In this document: positions 11,301 to 21,063 of the stretch, piece by piece
Layout: each line of letters opens with the position of its first letter
How positions within the stretch are numbered: position 1 is the stretch's first letter
Assembly (NCBI RefSeq): GCF_964355755.1
Contig: NC_092670.1
Location: 30,491,795-30,555,794, forward strand
From: Antedon mediterranea
Taxonomy: Eukaryota > Echinodermata > Crinoidea > Comatulida > Antedonidae
Reading direction: 5' to 3'
Length of the DNA stretch: 64,000 nucleotides
Made by a program: the position numbers and the translations under genes
The notes under the pieces: model-generated
Told to the model about the DNA's origin: nothing
Database searches by the model: none
Seen by the model: only the letters and a program-made list of their open reading frames with translations

Positions 11301-11486
11301 TATTATCTGTATGGTTGTGAATTTCAAGTTCATACTGACCACCAGGCATTGAGATGGATGGACTCAATGAAGGGTGCCAATGTTAGACTTATGAGATGGG
11401 CTCTGTTTTTACAAGGATATAAATTTAAAGTTATTTACAAGAAAGGATCATTAAATGGAAATGCAGATGGATTAAGCCGTGCATAA
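8352..11486 (+). CDS. pol: pol of the Gmr1-like element: protease end, integrase, reverse transcriptase, RNase H
   Basis: 1044 residues. Order: protease tail (MLLGHDLD), an H-H-C-C zinc domain (about residues 184-230, ending CKVCKECQ), the integrase D-D-E core (D in TIIDYATRY ~279, D in VHDQGTNF ~318, E in NGLVERFHG ~354), a linker with a GPFTV/HVNMLKRW C-terminal integrase domain, then RT (TTLDLTKGFYQVPL ~716, catalytic YIDD at 10684-10695) and RNase H (QTDASNYGIGAV, PEKECLSIVWA, TDHQALRWMD). In ordinary Ty3/gypsy pol, integrase is last; here it precedes RT. All catalytic residues listed are present and the frame is open throughout. The printed ATG is internal to the protease; the true polyprotein start is upstream. 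Confidence 0.92.
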   Translation: MLLGHDLDQNCGETMAKEMFVLTREQARIENDVRIQDEMILLGKDSNFKPIEEPPKETNVQLLKTVVNDNKVNKTKCLDDMNGTEMNNLFDENEDKAKDKTVKHKTYEQQHKLNLTKQELIKLQTKDDSLKGVFDRVVPIEEIGQHRVCFFMRQGILMRNWSSIKDKNNQVEQIVLPTQCRQGVLHLGHNVPFAGHMGVEKTKSRVLNQFYWPGIFKDVVVYCKVCKECQKVDKGKSKRKHTLIPLPIISTPFKRIALGIVGPLSRTSRNNKYMLTIIDYATRYPDAIPLPNVRAETVARALIEVFTRVGLPEEIVHDQGTNFMSSIMQSICSMLGINQLKTTVYHPQSNGLVERFHGTLKNMIRTLTVKQRKNWDNYIPPFLFAYREVPSKATGHSPFKLLYGREVRGHLSLLKSNWVEDEETSTDVIKYMLEIREKMEELMKDANVNKLEQQEIMSHNYNKNAIDREFVEGDKVLIFLPVGNSKLDSKWQGPFTVTKKVNDVNYEIYIGGRRKEKQILHVNMLKRWYDKVEISKDGYYVVTNVQSIEEVDLNETVHDNELDSEIDIGLSYHQSQTWRDVNVSSNLNDTQTKQLTELLNYQQNVFSDVPGRTHLVTHEIKTNGEMPIRHRAYRTLQALKGKLKEELDSMLAMGIIEPTVSAYAAPIIALKKGQNQIRMVTDFRSLNKTTQFDPYVMPRIDEMLDEVSSAIYITTLDLTKGFYQVPLDPKTKDKSAFITQFGQYCYNVLPFGMQNSSSTFQRLMDKVLQGTEGYAKAYIDDICIYSQTWKDHIFHLNDVLERLSSAGLTAKPLKCKIAYAQVEFLGHKIGNGEIRPMIDKVEAVEKFPRPLSKKQVRSFLGLTGYYRKFVQNYADIAKPLIDLTLKSKSNTVKWNEQCENAFVTLKKRLTDDNVLKAPNFDKMFILQTDASNYGIGAVLSQIDGEGNDYPIVYLSRKLSVHEQRYSVPEKECLSIVWAINKLKYYLYGCEFQVHTDHQALRWMDSMKGANVRLMRWALFLQGYKFKVIYKKGSLNGNADGLSRA

Positions 11487-11588
11487 ATAATGTTATAGAG
11501 GTGTTATTAGTAGATAGTTTAAAGTAAAATGGTTTTAAATGTTAAATTTTTGGAAAGATTGACACAATCTTTTTCCCAAAAAGGGGAA

Positions 11589-11990
11589 TGTCATATTAAA
11601 TGTTGTGATTCTCTGTGTTTAGAGAAGGATGCTTTAGACCAGGTCCGCCTTATTATTAGCCAATCAAAATCGTATAATTTTTGGAGGGAAAATGTTATCC
11701 TCCTCTGAAGCCTAAAATTTGCATATCCAGTATAAAAGTAGAATGTAATAGATATTAGAGGAGAAGAGAGAATAAGATCAGAGTAGATAAACGGAAAGAT
11801 GATAAAGAGAATATTAAGGCTTGACTGGTAGTGGTAGAAAGATGTATTAATCGAATTACAAGGAATAAAAGTTCTAGTTGTGTTAAATATACTTTTTGTA
11901 TGAGTTATCATTCAGTGACAGTGTACGTCGCGTGGAGTTGTATATATACGCCTGAGAAAGCTCGGAACCAACTAAAATAAATTCACTACA
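11589..11990 (+). repeat. 3' LTR of the Gmr1-like element
   Basis: 402 bp, five substitutions from the 5' LTR (397/402 identical by eye), which indicates a recent insertion. Preceded by a purine-rich tract AAAAAGGGGAA at 11578-11588, the plus-strand priming site. Confidence 0.93.
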
Positions 11991-11995
11991 GCAGG

Positions 11996-12614
11996 CTTTA
12001 GAACAATGAATGACATAATTAAGGAGAATATATTATTACCAATGAATGAAGTGTTACCATTACTATCAGAGAAACAAAATGGATTAATTGAATATATAGG
12101 GCTAATGAATGCCATACCACAATCATGGAAGGAAATTATTTTGAATGGTGAACATGTAAATAATCAAACAAACACCGATTGCTTTTGGCTTCATACAAAA
12201 CAACTTAATGCAAAACTATTTTATAATTTATTTGTGGAAAATATAATATCAACTCCTATAGCACAAGAAAAATGGGAGATAGAATTTCAAAATGACACTT
12301 TTGCATGGGATACCGTATGGTATAACAAGGTGTTTTCTATGAAACATATCACAAAAGTCGCGCAATTCAATTTCAAACTACTACATTGTATTCTTGCGTG
12401 TAAAAGTAAGTTAAAAATTTGGAAACTTTCTATAAATGACATATGTGAAAGATGTAATAGTGAAATTGAAAATGAAAAACATTTGTTATTTTCATGTAAT
12501 AAGATTAAACCCATATGGATTGCATTTAAGTTTTTGATCTCAAACTGTTTTGTACAAAAGATTGATATAGATAAACTATTAAAACTATCAAAAGACTTGA
12601 TGTTAATAATTTAA
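11996..12614 (+). pseudogene. Tx1/L1-like LINE ORF2, C-terminal part after the LTR-element insertion
   Basis: This is the 3' continuation of the LINE that is interrupted at 1202. After the target duplication GCAGG at 11991-11995 the same phase continues through an ATG at 12006 to the stop at 12614. It carries the C-terminal Cys/His cluster CERCNSEIENEKHLLFSC (C-x2-C-x9-H-x4-C type) found after the RT domain of Tx1/L1-like ORF2 proteins. There is no start of its own; the ATG is internal. Without the nested LTR elements the LINE frame would be open from about 145 to the stop, so the LINE was still uncorrupted in this part when it was hit. Confidence 0.8.
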
Positions 12615-13499
12615 TTATTTTATTGATTCCTTTTTCTTTCTTACCTTATCATAATGGACACAAATCCTGTATATCAACCTAAAATCTGTTTATAGGCATC
12701 ATATATACCTTTTTAAGATGACAATAGTTCAAATACATGTAGCATGTCAATATAATCTGTATGTATTGGTATTTGTTTAACATATATATTTTTCTATATT
12801 TGCAATATTTTATATCGTATACATGGCAATTTAATCTATAGGTATGTGTATTTGTTCAATATATATACTTCTATATATTTTTATATATTTGCAATATGTT
12901 ATACCGTAAATACAAATTGTAAGTAGTAGTTGTACTAAGATGACATCGGGTATGAAGCGTCTCACATACACACAGAGCCAAAATTGCATCTTGGACTTGC
13001 ACAGTGTATGGACTCTAACCTTACGGTTTCAATTAAATATACCATTTCATGCTATCATTCTAAATAAATAACTTTCAACCTATTCTTCTTTTTTTCATTC
13101 CATCCATCTTATCTTGGTGAAAAGGGAGGATACTACATTTTCCTCCCCTGAGTTTATAGCCTCTCTACTCGAACACTAATAAGAACACAAATAAGATAGT
13201 TTAACAAGAAAATTTTAATCATGTATTTTACCGCCATTTTTCATTTCTACATTTTAATTAACATCGTATCTAAAATTTTAAATGAGAAAATGTATGGTTA
13301 ATACTGAATTCTGGCATCTTATTATGTAAATATACCGGTATTTTAACTACTCTAAACACTTACTTTTAATTGCCACAAATGTACTTATATGTATATAATA
13401 TATTCATCAATGAGAATTTAAATAAACGTGAGAAGAACTCACACAAGACAAAAAGAGATTTCCACTTACCTGAAGGAAACATGTATCTCCGGATCCATG
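12615..13499. other. LINE 3' region and AT-rich spacer
   Basis: AT-rich sequence after the LINE stop. It probably includes the LINE 3' untranslated region. A diverged tandem duplication lies at 12743-12908. No coding homology seen. Confidence 0.4.
12743..12908. repeat. Two-copy tandem duplication, unit ~80 bp
   Basis: Two diverged AT-rich units (12743-12821 and 12822-12908), each beginning CATGKCAATWTAATCT and ending near ATATTGCAATAT/TATACCGTA. Plausibly part of the LINE 3' untranslated region. Confidence 0.55.
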
Positions 13500-14133
13500 T
13501 TAAAGACCCCTTCCCTGCAATTTTGGACGTTTTTTGGAAAATAATACATATATATCACTTTAAAAACATTAAACCATGTCATTCCTTGTCTTAAATGTAC
13601 GTTTTATGGTAAATTATGATAAACAGTGAGAAACAATGCACTACCTAAGTAGCTCGCGACGATCGACCTCTCGTGGACGGTCTTAGGCCTAGCCTAGCTA
13701 GGCTTAGTTTTGTAGGCCTAGCTGGTAAATATCGATAACGTACAAACATCGCACGCTAGCTATATACCTAGCCTGACGTTGTATAGTTGCTGCATTAATT
13801 GTCTTTCTATTTTTGCCAGACTCCGTTGATACAAATTGGGGAAAACCCGGTATTTTCGCTGAAAAGTTAGGAGTCTTCCATTTGTTTTGGCTTCACGATC
13901 TATCGAAAAGTGGGCGAATTACAGGTGAAAAACAAAAATATCAATCCGCGCGCAATGCATTTTGGGATTTATAGCGGGCCGCTATAATTATTAGAATCGA
14001 TTTATTTTTCACATTTTTAACCGTTTAAAGACGAAAAAAGTTATCGCAATAGGACCATATAGTATTATTTTTACATTAAATATAGTTTGTGATCTTAAAT
14101 TAGATCTAAAAAACGTAGGGAATGGGGCTTTAA
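13500..14133 (+). mobile_element. 634-bp MITE with TTAA ends (copy 1)
   Basis: Begins TTAAAGACCCCTTCCCT and ends AGGGAATGGGGCTTTAA: imperfect terminal inverted repeats next to TTAA at both ends (13500-13503, 14130-14133). A copy of exactly the same length lies inverted at 41302-41935 and a 5'-truncated copy at about 50823-51389. Contains a cluster of AGGCCTAGCTAGG motifs. No coding capacity. TTAA targets suggest a piggyBac-type or other TTAA-specific helper; the family is not identified. Confidence 0.8.
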
Positions 14134-14339
14134 CTTTAAAGACTGAAAAAAACTTCTATTTGAACCATATTAAAACCGCCTTGACTGTGATCTTTACAAA
14201 TTTGTTTTCTACTTATTTTCTCACTAGATTTCCAAATAAATTAAAAAAGTAATGTATTTAACTTTGCAATAAACTTTTATTGTGGTTTGGTATAGTTAGA
14301 ATTATGTGATTTATTTTTGGAATAGGATTTAAGAGATTT

Positions 14340-15300
14340 TAAAATAGTAAGCCTTCCAAGAGGCGTGAGATATCTTTTTGACTATTGGGCTAGTGACGTT
14401 TGTATATAGATGTCATACATTTGATATAATTTATTTCTGGCATTTGAGTGTAGTCAACACAATACATGATGCCAAGAAGATTAAAGTGTCCATCATCTGG
14501 CCAATAGAAATCTTTTTCTTTACAAATTCTTTCTTCACAATGCGTTTTGCTCCCAATCCACATAGCACATGTTTTTTGGTAGTTAACCTTTAAACAAGAT
14601 ATGTTCTGAACCATCAATGTATATATAGTGGTATCGTCAGCGTACATACTGATTTTAAACTCGGTGCCTTCTACATTAATACCTTTCATGTACTCATTTG
14701 ATATGATATTTTGTGCTAACACCTCGATACATAAAATAAATAAATATGGTGAAAGAGGGTCGCCTTGACGACATCTTCTTTGTATATTAAAAAAAGGTGT
14801 TGGGTAACCATTTACAAGAACACTTGATTTACATTCGTTATAAAAATGTCAATCCACCTTAAAATATCATGACCAAAATTATAGTTTAAAAGGACTTTTT
14901 TCATAAAAGTGTGGGAAACCGTGTCAAAAGCCTTTTCAAAATCAATCATTAACACAAGACCAGGAATATTACGTCATTTTGTGTAAACTAGGATGTCGTA
15001 CATTGTTCTAGTACATTCACCTATATATCTACCCTTCATGAAACCTTGTTGGTCCTCATTAATTAGAAGATTTAAAACACATTTTATTCTTTCGGTTATA
15101 CATGATGAGGCAATCTTATATACAACATTTACAAGTGAAATAGGTCTCCAGTTTTGAATCAATTCACGTGGTTTATCAGATTTAGGTAATAGTGTTATTA
15201 AGCCCTGTGTTTGACTTATTGAGAGATGACCTGTATCGAATGCATAATTTAATGAGTTAACAACAAATTGACGGATGATACTACGTATAATGTTAACTAT
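14340..15300 (-). pseudogene. LINE reverse transcriptase wreck (Tx1/L1-like)
   Basis: On the minus strand, fragments of one RT occur in order: LLPKSDKPRELIQNWRPISL and QQGFMKGRYIGE (15180-15030), RQGDPLSPYLFILCIEVLA (~14770-14710), then the catalytic SMYADDTTIYT (~14650) and a thumb-like tail. The fragments are in different frames with stops between them, so the copy is dead. WRPISL, GDPLSP and YADD are diagnostic of non-LTR RT. The 5' part is cut off where the hairpin array begins (15285). It is distinct from the LINE at 0.1-12.6 kb. Confidence 0.8.
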
Positions 15301-15640
15301 AAGTTCCCTGACGGATGATACAATAATAAATATCATCCGTCAGTGCACTACTAGATTCACAGTGAATTAACAACGTATAATGTTAACTATAGGTTCCCTG
15401 ACGGATGATACATTAATAAATATCATCCGTCAGGGCACTACCAGATTCACAGTAAATTAACAACGTATAATGTCAACTATAGGTGCCCTGACGGACGGAT
15501 GATACATTAATAAATATCATCCGTCAGGGCACTGCCAGATTCACAGTGAATTAACAACGTTTTTACTAGGTGCCCTAACGAATGATACTTGATAAATATC
15601 ATCCGTCATGGTGCTACCAGATTCACAGTAAATTAACAAA
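15285..15640. repeat. Four-unit tandem array with a hairpin in every unit (period ~90 bp)
   Basis: Four units of about 90 bp. Each holds an inverted repeat CTGACGGATGATA...TATCATCCGTCAG with a ~10-bp loop (15308-15343, 15398-15433, 15488-15527, and a diverged one at 15575-15608), separated by a conserved spacer containing CAGATTCACAGT and TTAACAACGTATAATGT. The third hairpin carries a 4-bp expansion (ACGGACGGATGATA). Confidence 0.85.
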
Positions 15641-15865
15641 AAAAGTCATATGATTCATGGTTTTGTAGTGGAACTGCATGAAAGATAAGATGAAATTACA
15701 GATAAAACAACTCGGATTTACCATCGCGTTGCACATTGCATTATAAAATATGGTACTGTATGGATGAATTGTGCGATCCATAAATTGCGGTCCATCTATC
15801 CCATGAATAAAGTGCGCATGCGTAAACTAAATAGGTACCCTGACGACTGAGATTTAGACTCTTCC

Positions 15866-16939
15866 GTTTAGGTAAGGTGAGCCAAGTCATGTGGTATAGT
15901 TAGGAAATTCCATTTTCCCTTTCGCTTAATTATTTCATCGAAACACCAATTGAGATGTATGATAATAAAGACATAAACTACCTTGTGAGATACTGTTATA
16001 CCATCAAATGTCATTGCATGAATGTACACATACATTAGGCTACATAGTAAACTATAACGGAGGTTTTCACGGGAAAAAACTAATATGTACCAACAAACTG
16101 AATAATCAATCTGGACTCATTTAGAGAACTTAAATTTAGTATTTACATGTTTCGGTTTATTTTAGGGATTATTAATAAGGAACTATTGTTCACTCATAAG
16201 GAAGTGAAAAGAAAAAAAAAAATCATTTTTTGTGAGTAACACACACACACACATTATTAGCAATGCCTCTTAAGAATACAAATATAACACGAATAAAGAA
16301 CAACAGTTTATCTTTAATAAATATAAATATGTAATTGATTATTCTCATTTTTATTATCTTGTGATGCCATATAAACTTGTTATGTAGACCTAAAATATAA
16401 TGATTAAGATTTGCAACATTGTGGACATTTTAAAAACCAATTGTTATTCGCTAATATTACCATTACGTAAATAGTGTTATCATTAGTAACAAATTCTGTC
16501 AACATTTAAAATGATGGACTCTTTAAGATGTAAGACGTATATGAATTAGTCAAATTGGCAATTTTTGACAAAATCTTTAAATTAGTATGCGATAAATATT
16601 TCCATAGGTGTGCGTTATCATCATGTTGTAAAAAGTATAATAATATATAAGAATAAATATGTGGCTATTTATCGACTAATTAGCTGCGTTATCGAGGACC
16701 ATTAAAAACTAAATCTCAAAAACGCCGATTATTCACACTTTATTAATAATGGTACGTAGTTTATCTGGACTTTGATTAAAACGCAATCCTTTTCCGGATC
16801 AATCGAATTTGTGAAGCCTTTGGATACTCCATCCATCCATCATACTTTATAATTGCAGAATAATAATAGGTCTGAAAGTAAAATGATTCTAATAATGTTA
16901 ACTTTAAGTTTTAATATTTCATAATTAATTGACACTAGC
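15866..16939 (+). repeat. Direct segmental duplication, copy A
   Basis: Homologous, same orientation, to 44174-46667. Begins GTTTAGGTAAGGTGAGCC and ends ATTAATTGACACTAGC. This copy has an empty site (GAGCCAAGTCATGTGG) where copy B carries a SINE, and lacks a ~1-kb segment present in copy B at about 45009-46036. No coding seen. Confidence 0.8.
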
Positions 16940-17668
16940 TGTAAGGAAAGTACTTTATAATGAACAATAAACACTCAGATTCGCCTGTGTTTGAGATGAT
17001 TTATTCAGAAACAAGATCTCATTCAAATCTGAAAGCATGAAATATAAGTCATAACTTACATGTTAGAAACAAGAACTGACGTATGATTGAATAGCTATTA
17101 TAACTTTATTTCTTAACATTTATTCAATAACTCACTGTTTGTCAGGCAAATCCCTAGCATAATCCTACTGTCATACTTTCGACCCGTCAAAATAAACTCA
17201 TTAGTAACTGAAACAAAATATTATTAATCCATGATAATTATGATCCCAAATTGTATAAACCTTTACATAAAGGTCCGCTACAATCAGTAGTAAACAAGTT
17301 CAATGTATGCTTATATAAGTCATACTGTAAGCATTCGCCGTAGTGCGTGAATTCGCTAGAGTTGCTGCATAAAGGCCTGTGCACACCGAACGCGAAGCCG
17401 CGAAGCGTCATGCTTCACGCGTCATTCGACGGATCGCTTTGAAAGTTGAATTGTCATGCGTCTATTAGTTTTTCTTGTTGGTTCCCACTAAACGCGTCAC
17501 GATGTGCTGATTCGTCGCGATTGCTAGGCCTAGGAGATAGTGGGTTGGCCAATACAATGCTACATTTAAAATAAGATGACTGAAGTATTTCCTATGTAAG
17601 TTTAACCAGAGAAGAGTTAAATTAAAATGTAATTTAACTCTTCCCTGGTTACACCAATCACAGTGTTT
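16940..17668. other. Intergenic sequence with small inverted repeats
   Basis: No gene recognised. At 17372 a block AAAGGCCTGTGCACACC resembles the right end of a repeat at 48640-48652 (GTGTGCACCGGCCTT). A 49-bp inverted repeat at 17603-17651 lies just downstream of the laccase exon. Confidence 0.4.
17603..17651. repeat. 49-bp near-perfect inverted repeat beside laccase exon 3
   Basis: TAACCAG-A-GAAGAGTTAAATT pairs with AATTTAACTCTTC-C-CTGGTTA across a short AT loop. It could be a tiny foldback insertion that removed or replaced the splice donor of laccase exon 3. Confidence 0.65.
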
Positions 17669-19283
17669 GATCAATAAGCTAAGGCTGTGTTCAGAAGGGA
17701 CACCATTGGCAGTCGACACCATGAAGATTATAGACGGAATTGATAACCAATCGTTAAATAACATGTAATGTTGTGGAAGGTCAAAGTCATATTCTTTACT
17801 GTTGAACTCTTTTTGTCTCGGTTCCCTGACAATCAATGCTCCGTACAACCCGTCACCTCTCTGAACACCAACGTGAGAGTGCCACCAATGGGTACCTGGT
17901 GGGTCTGCAACAAACTCGTACACGAAAGAGGTTGAACTTGGTATGGGGCATTGAGTAATCATCGGAACGCCATCTGCCCACACGGTGTTAAATTGATGTA
18001 TACCATGCCAATGAATTGTCAACGAACCTCCATCTTAAAGTTCGTTGTTTACTTTCACACGAATGGTATCACCATGACAGATCTGGAAATACAACAAAAC
18101 CGAACTAGAGACACTGTACTTAATATAGAACATAAATACAGTTAGATTAGTGTGGTAACAAAACTACCTTATTTAAAGGGGAATTTGGGAGCCGTCAAAA
18201 CAATAGGCCTATATACTATCTTATGGCTCACGTGACTACAATGTTGGTATCATTCACACAAAAAAGAGTCCTATGTTTTAAAATAAACTTTTCAATGACT
18301 TTTAGGAACGTCGTCAAACTAATACTTCAATTGCCATTAAGCTTAAGCTCTGTCAGCACACAAAAATGCGATGTGCCAATATATGGATATCCTATCACTA
18401 CCATGGGCAGATCACACTTTGATAGTGTAGACAGAGCTTTAGTCTACACAAGCAAACTCGCAGTTACAAACTAAAGTGATCAAATTTCCTATAGTAATTA
18501 CTCTGTTTCTAGCGGGCTTTTTGAAGTATGCACCAGTCATGGAAAAAGAAAACCAAAATGATCCCCTTTCTGAACTGTGAAGGGCGGTTACAGAATGAAC
18601 TGCAACGAAACAGAACCCAACTGACTGGGTAAATATAAATACTGTGTTAACTTTAAAATACGTTTCTGAAATTACTATTTATTTAAATTAAGATTTAGAC
18701 GCTAAGCAATGTGGTAGCTTCTGCGACAAAGATGAAATTTGTACCTGAATACTTGGACCAGGTGACATTTCATTAACCGTTAAAATTGGTCTACGTAAAC
18801 CGTCTACCGAATAACAGCGATATGCACTACAGTCTTGTCGGACATCTGGACAGTCCGTACAAGCAGCTGCTAACGTATACCACCACTTTACCGTGAACTC
18901 AAATTCGCACAATCTTGGTTTAGCGGGAAACTCACACTCACGAAAACAATCGCTTGAATTATTGACCATCAGGATATCTTGTTTAGGAGTACATTGTAAA
19001 GAAGTACAAAGTATAGCTGAAAAGGAAAACAGTACAATAATCAATCGAGTAGTAACACTAAAAATAATGCTAACAAATTACAAATGTACAACCTATACGT
19101 TTATAGGTCCATGCTTTTTTAATTTATCAAATAAAAACTTGTTTTCTAATAATTTAATTTATTGCGACAAAATGAACGTATCTTCGTCACCTTACCCGTG
19201 TTTCAAATTATAAAATAACTTTTCTTACCAGAATTAATGATTATCAAGATTACTAAAGTAGGTAGGTGTTGATTAAAATCCAT
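17669..19283 (-). pseudogene. Laccase-like multicopper oxidase, first three exons, disrupted
   Basis: Minus-strand exons: exon 1 19283-19229 (ATG, hydrophobic signal peptide MDFNQHLPTLVILIII, donor G|GTAAGA); exon 2 19016-18745 (acceptor TTTTCAG, Cys-rich start, SPGPSIQ, donor CAG|GTACAA); exon 3 18082 to about 17669 (acceptor CCAG). Phases 1 and 0 match at the two joins. Exon 3 has the copper ligand motifs TIHWHGIHQ and GTHWWHSHVG of the first cupredoxin domain, so the family is secreted laccase. An in-frame TAA sits shortly before TIHWHG (in VNNEL-stop-DGG), no convincing donor follows exon 3, and no further laccase exons lie downstream. It is therefore a truncated, probably non-functional copy. 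Confidence 0.82.
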
Positions 19284-19418
19284 CTTCTCCACTTTCAGGC
19301 AGCTACGATTAAATTCGATTTTTTTTATTTAAAAAATGTATAATAGTAGGATATACACTTGACATTGGCGAACCTGTTAACTATACTGGTGGTATTACCG
19401 GACATTCTGATAGTTTAA
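18118..19418 (+). repeat. Inverted segmental duplication, copy A (laccase exons 1-2 and intron 2)
   Basis: Matches the reverse complement of 34718-35737, including the MITE at 18344-18441 and most of intron 2. Both copies are therefore later than that MITE insertion. Confidence 0.85.
18344..18441 (+). mobile_element. MITE, AAGCTCTGTCTACACTATC family
   Basis: Short palindromic element: TAAGCTCTGTC ... GATAGTGTAGACAGAGCTTTA. Internal conserved motifs GATGTGCC and ATATCACTACCAT. Lies in laccase intron 2. Confidence 0.75.
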
Positions 19419-20885
19419 GTATAGACTTCTTGCATAAATTAATTCCAATCTACATATCATTATATGTTATACGGGTATCTTAACAAGCGATCATTTCATT
19501 TCATTTCAAAGTAAGTGTTTGTATAAAGACAAAACGTTCAAATAGCTTAAGGATAGTTAAGGGTCTTTCATACCTGCTCCGGTCCGGCTAACGTTCAGAT
19601 TCGCGTCACATGCGGCGCGTACAGTTAAGGGGCCTTTCACACCTGCTACGGTCAGGCTAAGGATCGCGTCACATGCGGTGCGTACAGTTAAGGGCTTTTC
19701 ACACCTGACCAAGACCTAATAGACTAATATTGTTATTGATTCGGTGCGTTTCAGTGAAAAAGGTACATGAAACTGTGAAACAACAGAAAGAAAGTACGGC
19801 ATTATTGAAATAATTAATGTTGTCTACCACCAGCAATTTTATCCTAATTTTAATGAATATTTATTAGCAGTCACACTACTCAATAGCAACTAGCAGAAAA
19901 GAATCTCGTTGATATTGATGTTTAATATACATCTGTATCTTTGTTCTTGTTTTGTTCGTGTAAATATATCGAAATAATAGACGCTTATTGATGATTATTA
20001 TGTTAGTTATTTTCCGTCCTCAAGTTTGGAATAGACATAATCCTGCATTTCATAGTCGTCTGGTAAATTGTCATGTTTTGTAAAATCTTCCAAAAGTATG
20101 TTATGTCATTTCTCTTGTTGTTCAATTGAATGTCTTGATTTGTGGTGGTAAGAATGTTTAATGGTTTGTTTTTAAGATGAACAACACTATGTTTTCTGGT
20201 GTTGTAGGTCTAATTAGAAAGAAGTAAATATGATTGCAACCCTCTTTGTTTGTACTTAGACTTCTACACTCCTTCTTGAAAATAAATTACATAAAAGTAA
20301 AGCGAACAATTAAAAATCCCCCAAAAAATAACAAAACATTCAAAATGTTAGAATTTAATGTACTTTACAATATTTCATATCATAAAAACCTACCGAGAGT
20401 CTAATGAAATTAGAAGCCACTCTTAGTCAGACATTATATCGGCCTAAAAAGTGGGCCGATTCGACCCGTCACACCTGGGCCGAATCATCCCGCATTCAGC
20501 TAGCTATAATTGGCTATAGCAGCTTAAAAATAGTAGGCCTAATTAGTAAGAACATAACCTAGTCTTACCACTGCATTTGAAGGAAAAATGGTAAAAGAGT
20601 GCTCAATATTGTGTTTGGCAGGAGCGGTGTACATGAGGTAGAAACATGATCAAGAATACAGTTGTATACTTATGTTTTTAACATGTGCTGCTGTCTCGAC
20701 ATATCGCTAATGACCCGAGTGAAGTAATTGTGACGTAGGAAAATGGCCGTGAATTTCCGAAAACGGCGTTCGGCAGTTGCAATGAAAGTGGCCTAAAAAA
20801 ACACATTTTTTGTACAAATTTTCTAATTCTAATATAGACTAATGGATAGAGGGGAATTAAAAGGTGCTACATCTTTTGGCTTAGT
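19419..20885. other. Intergenic, no gene recognised
   Basis: AT-rich. Holds the short tandem block at 19557-19710 and a CGGCC/GGGCCGA-rich stretch near 20440-20500. No coding signal beyond short chance frames. Confidence 0.4.
19557..19710. repeat. Two-and-a-half-unit tandem repeat (~63-68 bp)
   Basis: Units start TTAAGGG.CCTTTCACACCTGC and carry TCGCGTCACATGCGG and GCGTACAG. Starts at 19557, 19625 and 19688 (partial). The unit resembles the terminal region of a DNA transposon. Confidence 0.7.
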
Positions 20886-21043
20886 GCAATACGGCACCCA
20901 ACAATTCCCTCTTCCAACAACTCTCTCTGGTACCCAACAACTTTCTCTCTCTGGTACGCAACAACTCTCTCTCCCTGACACCCAACAACTCTCTCTGACA
21001 CCCAACAACTCTCTCCCGCACCCAAAAAACTCTCTCTGGCGTC
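20886..21043. repeat. Minisatellite, ACCCAACAACTCTCTCT units
   Basis: About seven irregular 16-27-bp units, each with CAACAA and a CTCTCT run. A short frame across it (20842-21063) is only the translated repeat. Confidence 0.75.
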
Positions 21044-21063
21044 AAACCTCCACCACTGCTTGA

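Larger units (their letters stand above)
1203..11990 (+). mobile_element. Gmr1-like Ty3/gypsy LTR retrotransposon (integrase before RT), itself interrupted
   Basis: Complete element bounded by two 402-bp LTRs that differ at five positions by eye, flanked by the 5-bp target duplication GCAGG (1198-1202 and 11991-11995). Order is LTR, primer site, gag, protease, integrase, reverse transcriptase, RNase H, polypurine tract, LTR. Integrase before RT is the Ty1/copia-like order that defines the Gmr1-like branch of Ty3/gypsy known from deuterostomes. Its own length is about 6.05 kb once the 4733-bp nested element and one GTAGC copy are discounted. It is inactive: the protease is split by the insertion, gag and pol lie in different frames and there is a frame change near 8330-8350. 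Confidence 0.92.

Noticed and set aside
14378-14593. Plus-strand frame over the LINE wreck
   Set aside because: Antisense shadow of the minus-strand RT with the YADD box.
20842-21063. 73-codon frame with GTQQLSL repeats
   Set aside because: It is the translation of a minisatellite; no splice or homology support.
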